Shown: in pieces, positions 1-6,804 of the stretch
How the letters are laid out: each line of letters begins with the position of its first letter
Numbering within the stretch: the first letter of the stretch is position 1
Source of the DNA: an uncultured Oscillospiraceae bacterium
GTDB lineage: Bacteria > Bacillota > Clostridia > Oscillospirales > Oscillospiraceae
Assembly: GCA_910585155.1 (NCBI GenBank)
Contig: CAJUEC010000009.1
Location: forward strand, 17,644-81,643
DNA length: 64,000 bases
Direction: 5' to 3'
Translations under genes and position numbers: made by a program
Notes under the pieces: model-generated
The model's database searches: none
Told to the model about the DNA's origin: nothing
The model's input: only the letters and a program-made list of their open reading frames with translations

Positions 1-556
1 TCAGGGAGGTGTTGAAGTAGACCAGGGACTTCTCCAGGTCCAGCAGCTGGATCAGCTCCTTATTCCGCTGGGACTTGTACAGCTGCCGCTCCATATGGTT
101 GTAGGTCTTGTCAATCTGCTTGAGGTAGTTTAAGTACCGCTTGGCCACCAGCAGCAGGATGTTCAGAATGAACCGGGTGCGCTGCTCGGTGCGCACGTCC
201 CTCACCGCCCCGGCCTGGAGGTCCCGCACCACCGAGGTCTCCTTCAGGCACACGGTGATGATGTGCTTTTCCGTGACGATGATGCCCATGGGCAGGGTGG
301 AGTACACCACCCCGGTCTCGTCGGTCTCCATGGCGGGGGTGTCGATGATGATGAGGGTGGAGCCGTCCTCCTTGTCGATGCGGGAGGTCTCCTCCTCGTC
401 CAGGGCCGCCCGGAGGAAGGAGGGCTCCACCGCCAGGGTGGCGGCCACGGTGCGCAGCTCGTCCTCGCTGGGGTTGATGAGGTTCACCCAACAGCCGTCC
501 GTCACCGCGCTGAGCTGGGTCATCCTGCCGTCCACCGTCTTGTGAATGGTCAGCAT
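1..556 (-). CDS. corA: CorA-family magnesium/divalent cation transporter, C-terminus cut by window edge
   Basis: The minus-strand frame stays open from an ATG at 556 to the window edge, giving the first 185 residues. It starts MLTIHKTVDGRMTQL, followed by the WVNLINPSEDEL segment and the acidic/beta cytoplasmic domain typical of CorA funnels (PF01544). A helical stretch (RYLNYLKQIDKTYNHMERQL) fits the long stalk helix that leads to the membrane segments. The two transmembrane helices and the GMN selectivity motif would lie outside the window. A GGAAAGGTG ribosome site precedes the start. CorA proteins import Mg2+ or other divalent metals at the cytoplasmic membrane. Family assignment is strong; substrate is unproven. 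Confidence 0.85.
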   Translation of the reverse strand, partial: MLTIHKTVDGRMTQLSAVTDGCWVNLINPSEDELRTVAATLAVEPSFLRAALDEEETSRIDKEDGSTLIIIDTPAMETDETGVVYSTLPMGIIVTEKHIITVCLKETSVVRDLQAGAVRDVRTEQRTRFILNILLLVAKRYLNYLKQIDKTYNHMERQLYKSQRNKELIQLLDLEKSLVYFNTSL

Positions 557-1048
557 AGCGTTTCACACCTTTCCCGAACCGGCGGGAACTGGGACGGCCT
601 GAATGGCAAAAAAATCCCCCGCCGCTCCGCTTGTAAATTTTCCCATCTGTCCAGGACAGACGGGCCAGCGGGCGCACGGGGAGGCAGCGGGCGCTGACTC
701 AGCGGGTGCGCCGTGCTTGTAAGGGCCAACTTCGACTAAACGGATCGCTTGACACGGCGCATCTCACTTCCTTTATCCCTTCATTTGCCGCTGTCTGCGG
801 CTTTTTTCATTATATGCCTTTTCCGGCCCGATTGCAAGGAGAAAAATCATCCGGCCCGATGCGGCTATCCCCACGCGTTTTCGCGCTCCGATTGGGCGCA
901 TCGCGGGGCGGCTATCCTCGCGCTTGCAGCGGCACGCTCGGATTGGCCGCATTGCCGGGTCGCTTTCCTTCCGTCTCGGGCAAAACCCGATTTCACTGCG
1001 TGAACTCTGGGTTTTTGCCCTCGCTCCAGTCCAAGCTCCCCTATGCGG
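557..1048. other. Intergenic region between corA and dpaB
   Basis: No convincing gene is visible in these 492 bases; the open frames here are GC-driven. The stretch holds a small hairpin at 645-667, a GCCGC/GCGGC hairpin followed by six T on the plus strand (787-808), and repetitive GC-rich sequence from about 860. A 23-base unit occurs at 908-930 and again at 1045-1067, where it overlaps the 3' end of dpaB. Bases 931-1037 match a second copy of a repeat family located after grpE. Confidence 0.6.
931..1037 (-). repeat. Dispersed 3'-UTR repeat, copy A (minus strand)
   Basis: Read on the minus strand, this begins AGCTTGGACTGGAGCGAG just after the dpaB stop and ends near a GGAAAGCGACC block. 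The same two blocks, in the same order and about the same distance apart, occur on the plus strand at 28074-28175, just after the grpE stop. The middle differs but forms a hairpin in both. Here GGGCAAAAACCC pairs with GGGTTTTGCCC. No coding frame is shared, so this looks like a repeat family with conserved ends and a variable hairpin. Confidence 0.55.
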
Positions 1049-1636
1049 CTATCCTCGCGCTTGCAGCAGCGGCTGGAGCTGCTCCCCCCGGCAGGCGGCC
1101 TCCACCGCCTGGGGCACCAGGGTGAAGTCGGCCACCAGGGAGGCGGGCTTGCCTTGCCAGTCGTCCTGGCCAAAGGGGACGAAATACACGTTTTTCCGCC
1201 CCAGCATGGTCCCCAGGTTGGGGGCGGACGCCCCCAGGCCGTCGTTGGTGGACACGGCGATAATCAGCGGCCTGCCGTTGCGCAGGTGGGCCTTGGCGGC
1301 CATGGTCACCGAGCTGTCGGTGATCCCGTGGGCCAGCTTGCCCAGGGTGTTGCCGGTGCAGGGACAAATCACCAGCGCGTCCAGCAGCCCGCGGGGCCCG
1401 ATGGGCTCCGCCCCGGCCACGGTGGAGATCACCCGCCGGCCGCAGACGCGCTCCATCTCCCGCATAAAGTCGTGGGCCGCGCCGAACCGGGTGTCGGTGG
1501 ACGCCGCCGTCTCGGACACAATGGGCGTCACCGGCCCGAACCGGGCGGCGGTCTGCTCCAGGGCGCTCAGCGCCTGGGCCATGGTGCAAAAGGACCCGCA
1601 GAAGGCGAAGCCCACTCTCAATTCCTTGAAATTCAC
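1049..1636 (-). CDS. dpaB: Dipicolinate synthase subunit B
   Basis: This 195-residue flavoprotein-fold protein (PF02441 type; B. subtilis SpoVFB is about 200 residues) carries a CPCTGNTLGKLA loop at residues 91-102 and the VGFAFCGSFCT start typical of the family. With DpaA it makes dipicolinic acid from dihydrodipicolinate in the mother cell for spore core dehydration. The start is a GTG whose bases overlap the dpaA stop (GTGA, 4 bp), so translation is coupled. The last codons lie inside a 23-base repeat that recurs at 908-930, so the C-terminal tip may be recently altered. Confidence 0.93.
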   Translation of the reverse strand: MNFKELRVGFAFCGSFCTMAQALSALEQTAARFGPVTPIVSETAASTDTRFGAAHDFMREMERVCGRRVISTVAGAEPIGPRGLLDALVICPCTGNTLGKLAHGITDSSVTMAAKAHLRNGRPLIIAVSTNDGLGASAPNLGTMLGRKNVYFVPFGQDDWQGKPASLVADFTLVPQAVEAACRGEQLQPLLQARG

Positions 1637-2499
1637 AGGTCTAATTCCTCCATGATATGATAGACGGTGTCCTTGATGTAGCGTCCGGAGGTGACGGGGG
1701 CCACCTTGCCCGGCAGGGACAGGGCCCAGATCACCCGCACCCCCAGGGCCGCCGCGGCCTCCAGATTCACCCCGCCGGGGCGGGATGCCAGGTCGATGAC
1801 CAGCGCGCCCTCCTTCAGCGCGGCCAGCTCCTCCACCCCCAGCACCGGGGCGGGCACGGTGTTGAACACCAGGTCGTAGCTGCACAGCCAGTCGGCCAGC
1901 CGGTCGGGCCCCTCGCTGCCCAGGCCCATGCCCTCGGCGGCGGCCCGCTGCTCGTACCGCCGGGCGGACACCCACACCCGGGCCCCCAGCGCCCGCAGCC
2001 GGGGGGCCAGCGCCCGCCCCAGCCGGCCAAAGCCGATGACCAGCGCCCGGGCGTCGTGGAGGGTGATGGGCAGCTCCTCCATGGCGATTTGAATGGCGCC
2101 CTCCGCGGTGGGGATGGCGTTGAGCACCGCCAGCTCCTCCCGGGCAAAGTAGTCCCGGAGCAGCAGCTCCCGCTCCGCCGCCATCCGCTCCAGCTCCGCC
2201 CCCGCCATTCCGGCGCACACCAGCTGGCCGGGGCGCAGGGCGTCCAGCACCTGGGCCAGCCGGTGCTCCCGGGCGGACAGGGGCGCGTTCAGCCTTCCCT
2301 CCGCCCCCGCCGCCGGCAGGGGCAGCACCACGCAGTCCGCCCGGTCCGCCCCCGCCAGGGACGGCTCACACCGCGTCCCCTCCCCCCGCTCCAGGGCGTA
2401 GGTATGTACACTGTGGCCGTCGTCGGCCAGCAGGGCGGCCAGCGCCGCCTGACGGGGGTCGCCCCCCACCACCCAGATATTTTTTGCCCGCAGCATCAT
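1633..2499 (-). CDS. dpaA: Dipicolinate synthase subunit A
   Basis: This 288-residue protein has an N-terminal segment IWVVGGDPRQAALA and a Rossmann NAD(P)-binding motif GFGRLG at residues 156-161, as in SpoVFA/DpaA. The family works with DpaB in the last step of dipicolinate synthesis during sporulation. The start is placed at the ATG at 2499 because AGGAGGAGCTT sits directly upstream; the adjacent ATG at 2496 is equally possible. A longer upstream frame lacks a ribosome site. dpaA and dpaB overlap by 4 bp and form one transcript. The presence of both subunits is good evidence for an endospore former. Confidence 0.94.
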   Translation of the reverse strand: MMLRAKNIWVVGGDPRQAALAALLADDGHSVHTYALERGEGTRCEPSLAGADRADCVVLPLPAAGAEGRLNAPLSAREHRLAQVLDALRPGQLVCAGMAGAELERMAAERELLLRDYFAREELAVLNAIPTAEGAIQIAMEELPITLHDARALVIGFGRLGRALAPRLRALGARVWVSARRYEQRAAAEGMGLGSEGPDRLADWLCSYDLVFNTVPAPVLGVEELAALKEGALVIDLASRPGGVNLEAAAALGVRVIWALSLPGKVAPVTSGRYIKDTVYHIMEELDL

Positions 2500-2570
2500 A
2501 AGCTCCTCCTGTCCATGTCCGTCATCAATCCAGTGTATTCCCCCCGGGGGAGGAGAGTGACACGCCGCGG

Positions 2571-2599
2571 TTGACAACCTCCCCCGCATCTGGTATACT
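2571..2599 (+). promoter_or_regulatory. Sigma-A promoter of the FMN riboswitch/ribU transcript
   Basis: A perfect TTGACA (2571-2576) and TATACT (2594-2599) are separated by 17 bases, about 27 bases upstream of the riboswitch start. Confidence 0.9.
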
Positions 2600-2625
2600 G
2601 CTGGAGACAACTGAATCGTGGTGAT

Positions 2626-2733
2626 GTCTTCAGGGCAGGGTGAAATTCCCGATCGGCGGTACAGTCCGCGAGCGCAAGGGCGCTGATTTGGTGCAATTCC
2701 AAGACCGACAGTTATAGTCTGGATTTGAAGAAG
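2626..2733 (+). promoter_or_regulatory. FMN riboswitch (RFN element)
   Basis: The conserved RFN blocks appear in order: CAGGGCAGGGTGAAATTCCC, GATCGGCGGTA, AGTCCGCGAG, TGATTTGGTGCAATTCC, ACCGACAGT, AGTCTGGAT. P1 is closed by TCTTC (2627-2631) with GAAGA (2727-2731). Known FMN riboswitches turn off riboflavin synthesis or uptake genes when FMN is abundant. Here the element lies about 150 bases upstream of a RibU-type transporter, with a hairpin and T-run in between. Confidence 0.97.
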
Positions 2734-2827
2734 GTGTGTTGACGCGGCCGGCGTTCTTGTCGGCCTGCTGCACGTTTTCCTTCAATCCCCTGCTCTGCTG
2801 ACCGCTCAGCACACCTGAAAAAAATAC

Positions 2828-2866
2828 GCCTGAAGGGCTTTTGACCCGTTCAGGTGTTACTTTTTT
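2828..2866 (+). terminator. Expression-platform terminator of the FMN riboswitch
   Basis: CCTGAAGGG (2829-2837) pairs with CCCGTTCAGG and is followed by six T at 2861-2866. An upstream CACCTGA (2812-2818) can also pair with TTCAGGTG, giving a possible competing helix. The T-run lies directly before the ribU ribosome site (AGGAGG, 2868-2873), so folding here could affect both transcription and translation. Confidence 0.75.
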
Positions 2867-2880
2867 CAGGAGGTCTTTTT

Positions 2881-3414
2881 ATGACAGACAGGACAAAACA
2901 GCTGACCGCAGCAGGCGCGCTCTGCGCCCTGGCCTACGCCGCCACGGCGGTGGGGCGGGTCCCAATGGTGCTCTTCCTCAAGTACGACCCCAAGGACATC
3001 GTGATCGCCCTGGGCGGCCTGACCCTGGGCCCGCCCACGGCATTCGCCATCGCCCTGACCGTCTCCCTCATGGAGATGCTCACCATCAGCGAGAACGGCG
3101 TGCTGGGGCTGGTGATGAACATCCTCTCCAGCTGCTCGTTCGCCTGCACCGCCTCCCTCCTCTACCAGAGAAGGCGGACGTTCTCCGGCGCCGCCGCCGG
3201 GCTCCTGTGCGGGTGGGGGTGCATGGTCTTGACCATGCTGCTCTGGAATTATCTGGCGGCCCCCGTCTACATGGGCTGCTCCCGGCAGGCCGTCGCGGCA
3301 TTGCTGCTCCCCGCCTTTCTCCCCTTTAATCTCATCAAGGGCGGGCTGAACGCGGCCGCCGCTCTGCTCCTGTACCGGCCCCTCACAGCCGCGCTGAGGC
3401 GCTTTCGTCCATGA
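2881..3414 (+). CDS. ribU: Riboflavin ECF transporter S component RibU
   Basis: This 177-residue membrane protein has about five to six hydrophobic helices, the KYDPKDIVI segment near residue 39 and the FLPFNLIKGGLN segment near residue 150; both are hallmarks of RibU S components. RibU binds riboflavin at the outer face and works with the shared EcfA/EcfA'/EcfT module encoded elsewhere. The start at 2881 is set by AGGAGG seven bases upstream; a longer frame from 2854 would run through the terminator. Control by the FMN riboswitch supports riboflavin as substrate. Confidence 0.94.
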   Translation: MTDRTKQLTAAGALCALAYAATAVGRVPMVLFLKYDPKDIVIALGGLTLGPPTAFAIALTVSLMEMLTISENGVLGLVMNILSSCSFACTASLLYQRRRTFSGAAAGLLCGWGCMVLTMLLWNYLAAPVYMGCSRQAVAALLLPAFLPFNLIKGGLNAAAALLLYRPLTAALRRFRP

Positions 3415-3491
3415 ACCCGATTTTCCAATCCATGCAAGAATCCAAAAAAATGGGGTATACTGTTCCCACCAAATACATTGGAGGGATGACC

Positions 3492-4124
3492 ATGCAAAAC
3501 GACTATCAGAACTACCACAAGGGCAAGGTGGACTTCATGAAGAGCCAGACCCGGGAAAATCTGATGCGCTCCTTCGCCGGGGAGAGCCAGGCCCGCAACC
3601 GCTATACCTTCGCCGCCTCCGCCGCCCGCAAGGAGCAGCTGGAGGTGGTGGCCCGGGTGTTCGAGTTCACCGCCGACCAGGAGCGGGCCCACGCTAAGGT
3701 GTTCTACGACCTGCTGCTGCCCAGCGCGGGACAGAACATCACCATCGACGGCAACTACCCCATCGACCTGTCCGACAAGACCCTGGACCTGCTGAAGGCG
3801 GCCCGGCACAACGAGTACCAGGAATTTGAGCACGACTACGCCGGCTTCGCCAAAACCGCCCACGAGGAGGGCTTCGACCTGATCGGCGGGCAGTTCGAGC
3901 TCATCGCCCAGATCGAGAAGGTCCACGGGGACCGCTTCGGCCAGCTGGCCGACTGGCTGGAGCAGGGGGCGCTCTTCGCCGAGAAGGGGGAGACGCTGTG
4001 GATGTGCCTGCACTGCGGGGAGATCGTCAGGTCGTCCATCGCCCCCCAGGTGTGCCCCGTGTGCCGCCATGGGCAGGGATACTTCATCCGCCTGGACATG
4101 GCCCCCTACACCGCAAGGGGCTGA
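3492..4124 (+). CDS. rbr: Rubrerythrin-type peroxidase
   Basis: This 210-residue protein has a ferritin-like diiron domain followed by a rubredoxin-like zinc/iron site. FAGESQARNRY (28-38) and ERAHA (64-68) belong to the diiron helices, with a second ligand set around EIEKVHGDRF-like sequence near 140. Cysteine pairs CxxC at 172/175 and 188/191 form the C-terminal metal site. Rubrerythrins reduce hydrogen peroxide in the cytoplasm of anaerobes. The start at ATG 3492 follows a GGAGGG site. A TATACT sequence at 3456-3461 may be its own -10 element, but the -35 is weak. Confidence 0.93.
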   Translation: MQNDYQNYHKGKVDFMKSQTRENLMRSFAGESQARNRYTFAASAARKEQLEVVARVFEFTADQERAHAKVFYDLLLPSAGQNITIDGNYPIDLSDKTLDLLKAARHNEYQEFEHDYAGFAKTAHEEGFDLIGGQFELIAQIEKVHGDRFGQLADWLEQGALFAEKGETLWMCLHCGEIVRSSIAPQVCPVCRHGQGYFIRLDMAPYTARG

Positions 4125-4166
4125 CCCCACAGCGCCGCAGAGGGACGTTAAGGGTCCCAAGACCGC

Positions 4167-4199
4167 AGAGGGGCGCCGGGCAGAGCCCGGCGCCCCTCT
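4167..4199. terminator. Strong GC hairpin between convergent rubrerythrin and YfcC genes
   Basis: AGAGGGGCGCCGGGC and GCCCGGCGCCCCTCT form a near-perfect 14-15 bp stem with a short loop. It lies just after the plus-strand rubrerythrin stop and just before the end of the minus-strand carrier, so it probably serves both. No long T-run is present on either side. Confidence 0.65.
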
Positions 4200-4212
4200 C
4201 TCATCCATATGC

Positions 4213-5577
4213 TCAGTAGCCCACCGCCCCGGCCAGCAGCAGAAAGGCTGTGCCGATGGCCAGATACAGCCCCACCAGCGGCAGAAAATACCTGAGCCAC
4301 CGGGGATAGCTCACCCCGGACAGAGCCAGGCAGCTCACCAGCGTGTTGGAGATGGGGGAGACCAGGTTCACCAGCCCGTCCCCCAGCTGGAAGGCCAGCA
4401 CCGCCGACTGCCGGGACAGGGACAGCGCGTCGGCCAGGGGGACCATCAGGGGCATGGCCACCGCCCCGTGGCCGGACCCCGAGGTGATGAGCAGATCCAG
4501 CAGGGCGTTGGCGTAGAACATGCCCAGCAGCTGCCCCCAGGCGGGCAGGCCCTCCACCAGCTGGAGCAGGCCGTATACCACGCTGTCCAGAATGCCGCCC
4601 CGGACCAGCGCCAGACGCAGGGCGGCAGCCATTCCGATGGTCAGCGCGCCGGGGACCATCTTCCGGCACCCCGCCACCAGCGAGGCGCAGATCCGGCTGC
4701 CCCCGAACCCGGCCGACACGCCGCACAGCACCCCCAGCACCAGAAAGGCGGAGGCAATCTCCCCCACGCCCCAGCTCCGGGCGCCCACACCCCAGACCAC
4801 AACGGCTATGGTCCCCAGCAGCAGCGCCATCACCGCACCCTGCCTTGGGGTGGGCGCGGGCTGGTCCGCCCAGGGCTCCTCCTCCCCCGGCAACCCGGAC
4901 CACTCCGCCCTGCGCACAATATACACACTGGTCGCCCCCACCAGCACCGGCAGCAGCAGCCAGCGCAGCCACGCCCCGGAGTACAGGGGCAGCTCGGCGA
5001 TGGCCTGGGCCACGCCCACGGAAAAGGGGTTGTATATCCCCGCCGCGAAGCCCGCGTTGGTGCCCAGCATCACCATGGCCATGCCGGTCCGCTCGTCGCA
5101 GCCCAGGGATTTTGCCGCCGCCATCCCCAGGGGGAGAAACACGATGGAGGCGGTGGTCAGCCCCATGGTAAAGCCAAACACGGAAAACGCCCCCACAAAG
5201 GCGGGGACCACCCACACCCTGCCGCGCCGGGCCCGCCGGACCGCCCAGGCGCACAGGGCGCCCACCGCCCCGCTGTCCAGGATGATCTCAAAGGCTCCCC
5301 CCAGCAGCAGGACAAAGGCGATCAGCTTCGGGGCGGTGCCCGAGGACAGGGCCTCAAAAATCAGCACGGGCAGCTGCCAGGGCAGCACCGGGGAGGGCTC
5401 CTGATAGGCAAAGCTGCCGGGCACCACCACCGTCTGCCCCGAGGCCTCGTGAAAGACCCGTTCATAGCTGCCCGCCGGCACCACCCAGGTCAGCACCGCC
5501 GCCAGCAGGAGCAGCGCCGCCAGAATCAGCAGCACATGGGGCGGTTTTCGCTCCCGCCCCCGCATCTTCTCCCCCAC
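4213..5577 (-). CDS. YfcC/DcuC-family membrane carrier (C4-dicarboxylate/amino-acid type)
   Basis: This 454-residue, strongly hydrophobic protein has roughly 11-12 predicted helices. The N-terminal VLTWVVPAGSYER, the central GTNAGFAAGIYNPFSVGVAQAI, and the C-terminal GHGAVAMPLMVPLADAL and VSPISNTLVSCLALSG loops match the YfcC/DcuC superfamily (PF03606). Such carriers move dicarboxylates, amino acids or dipeptide-like compounds; substrate cannot be read here. It starts only 6 bp after the upstream LacI-type regulator gene, so the two are almost certainly one transcript and the regulator probably controls the carrier. Confidence 0.85.
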   Translation of the reverse strand: MGEKMRGRERKPPHVLLILAALLLLAAVLTWVVPAGSYERVFHEASGQTVVVPGSFAYQEPSPVLPWQLPVLIFEALSSGTAPKLIAFVLLLGGAFEIILDSGAVGALCAWAVRRARRGRVWVVPAFVGAFSVFGFTMGLTTASIVFLPLGMAAAKSLGCDERTGMAMVMLGTNAGFAAGIYNPFSVGVAQAIAELPLYSGAWLRWLLLPVLVGATSVYIVRRAEWSGLPGEEEPWADQPAPTPRQGAVMALLLGTIAVVVWGVGARSWGVGEIASAFLVLGVLCGVSAGFGGSRICASLVAGCRKMVPGALTIGMAAALRLALVRGGILDSVVYGLLQLVEGLPAWGQLLGMFYANALLDLLITSGSGHGAVAMPLMVPLADALSLSRQSAVLAFQLGDGLVNLVSPISNTLVSCLALSGVSYPRWLRYFLPLVGLYLAIGTAFLLLAGAVGY

Positions 5578-5583
5578 GGCGGC

Positions 5584-6600
5584 TCAGGGACGGCAGGCCG
5601 GGCCGGTGCTGCTGCGGACCACCAGGGAGGAATGGAAAACCTGCCTGGGCTCCACCTGCCCGCCGCCCTCAATCAGGGAAATGGCCAGCTTTATCGCCGC
5701 CCTGCCGATCTCCGCCATGGGAGTGTGGAGAGTGGTCAGCCCCATATCCGGCCAGGGGTCCACATACAGGTCGTCGTGCCCCATCACCGACACGTCGCCG
5801 GGGACGGCCAGCCCGTGGGCCTTCAGCGCCTTGATGGCCCCGATGGCCATATAGTCGCTGGCGCACCACAGGGCGGTGGGCAGCTCCCCCCGCTCCAGCA
5901 GCAGCTCCACCCCGTCCATCCCGGCGCCCATGGCGTCTCCGGCGTGCCCCGTCCGGACAATCCGGGGGATGAGCCCCCGGCGCTCCATGGCCCGGGAGAA
6001 CCCCTCCTCCTTCTGTGTGACGGTCCGGTTTTCCGGGTCGTAGGTCAGCAGGGCGATGTCCCGGTGGCCCAGGCCGGCCAGGTGCTCCACCGCCAGCTCC
6101 CCGCTGTGGTGGTAGTCGCACAGCAGGGCGTACTCCTCCTCCGGGCCCACCTTGCCGCCGATGAAGATGGCGGGCGTGGGGCCGCAGGCGGCCTTGATGT
6201 GCGATATGTCGCTGGTGCAGGGGGCCACCACGACGGCCCCCACCTGATTGCCCACCATCATCCGGCAGTGGCGCACCTCCAGCTCCACGCTGCGGTGGCT
6301 GCTGCCCAGCATCACGCAGTAGCCCAGCTCGGCCGCCGCCGCGCTGATCTCGTTGAAAATAAGGCCGTAGGCGGTGTTCTCCCCCATGGCGGGGACCACC
6401 ATGCCAATGGCGCTGGTTCGCTGGAGGTAAAGGTTCCGGGCGGCCAGGTTGGGGGTATACCCCACCTCCTCGGCGATCTTCTTGACCCGTTCCTTGGTGG
6501 CGGCGGAAATGTCGGGGGCGTCCCTCAGCGCCTTGGATACCGCCACATGGGACAGCCCCGCCAGCTGCCCAATGGTTTTCAGGGTTGGACGGTTCGGCAT
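5584..6600 (-). CDS. LacI-family transcriptional regulator
   Basis: This 338-residue regulator has a LacI helix-turn-helix at residues 6-27 (TLKTIGQLAGLSHVAVSKAL), the hinge segment GYTPNLAARNL, and a periplasmic-binding-like sensor domain with IGMVVPAMGEN and VMGHDDLYVDPWPDMGLTTL. The family binds palindromic operators and is released by small ligands, usually sugars. ATG 6600 is used because it begins the HTH at the normal distance; upstream codons lack a ribosome site. It lies directly upstream of the carrier at 4213-5577. The HTH has AVSKAL in place of the usual TVSRAL, a common variant. Confidence 0.92.
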   Translation of the reverse strand: MPNRPTLKTIGQLAGLSHVAVSKALRDAPDISAATKERVKKIAEEVGYTPNLAARNLYLQRTSAIGMVVPAMGENTAYGLIFNEISAAAAELGYCVMLGSSHRSVELEVRHCRMMVGNQVGAVVVAPCTSDISHIKAACGPTPAIFIGGKVGPEEEYALLCDYHHSGELAVEHLAGLGHRDIALLTYDPENRTVTQKEEGFSRAMERRGLIPRIVRTGHAGDAMGAGMDGVELLLERGELPTALWCASDYMAIGAIKALKAHGLAVPGDVSVMGHDDLYVDPWPDMGLTTLHTPMAEIGRAAIKLAISLIEGGGQVEPRQVFHSSLVVRSSTGPACRP

Positions 6601-6730
6601 TCTGTCTGTCACCTCTGAGTCGCTTTTATTTGCTCCTATTATAGCGTGTTTTCTGCGGAAAAACAAGAGGCGTCCGCCGCTCCGGCCAGGGTGCGCCCTG
6701 TGTCCAGTACAGGGCAGCCCCAACTCCAAC

Positions 6731-6767
6731 GGCAAAGGCCGGGACACAGCTGTGCCCCGGCCTCTGC
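6731..6767 (-). terminator. Hairpin downstream of the GH3 gene
   Basis: GGCAAAGGCCGGG pairs imperfectly with CCCCGGCCTCTGCC around a CACAGCTGTG centre, 38 bases past the GH3 stop. There is no T-run on the minus strand, so termination is probable but not certain. Confidence 0.45.
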
Positions 6768-6804
6768 CGTCTGAAAGGGAAAGGGAATTGTACAATCAGC
6801 TGGC

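Noticed and set aside
787..808. Small plus-strand hairpin with six T as terminator of a gene
   Set aside because: No plus-strand gene or clear RNA ends here, so no terminator was annotated; noted in the intergenic entry.
557..860. M-box (Mg2+) riboswitch ahead of corA
   Set aside because: The conserved M-box blocks could not be found on the minus strand.
2854..2880. Upstream extension of RibU (start at 2854)
   Set aside because: These bases are the terminator and ribosome site of the riboswitch; ATG 2881 is clearly preferred.
4069..6618. Very long plus-strand open frame of 849 codons
   Set aside because: It lies antisense to the carrier and LacI genes, is Gly/His/Pro/Gln-rich, and has no domain or ribosome site; it is a high-GC shadow frame.
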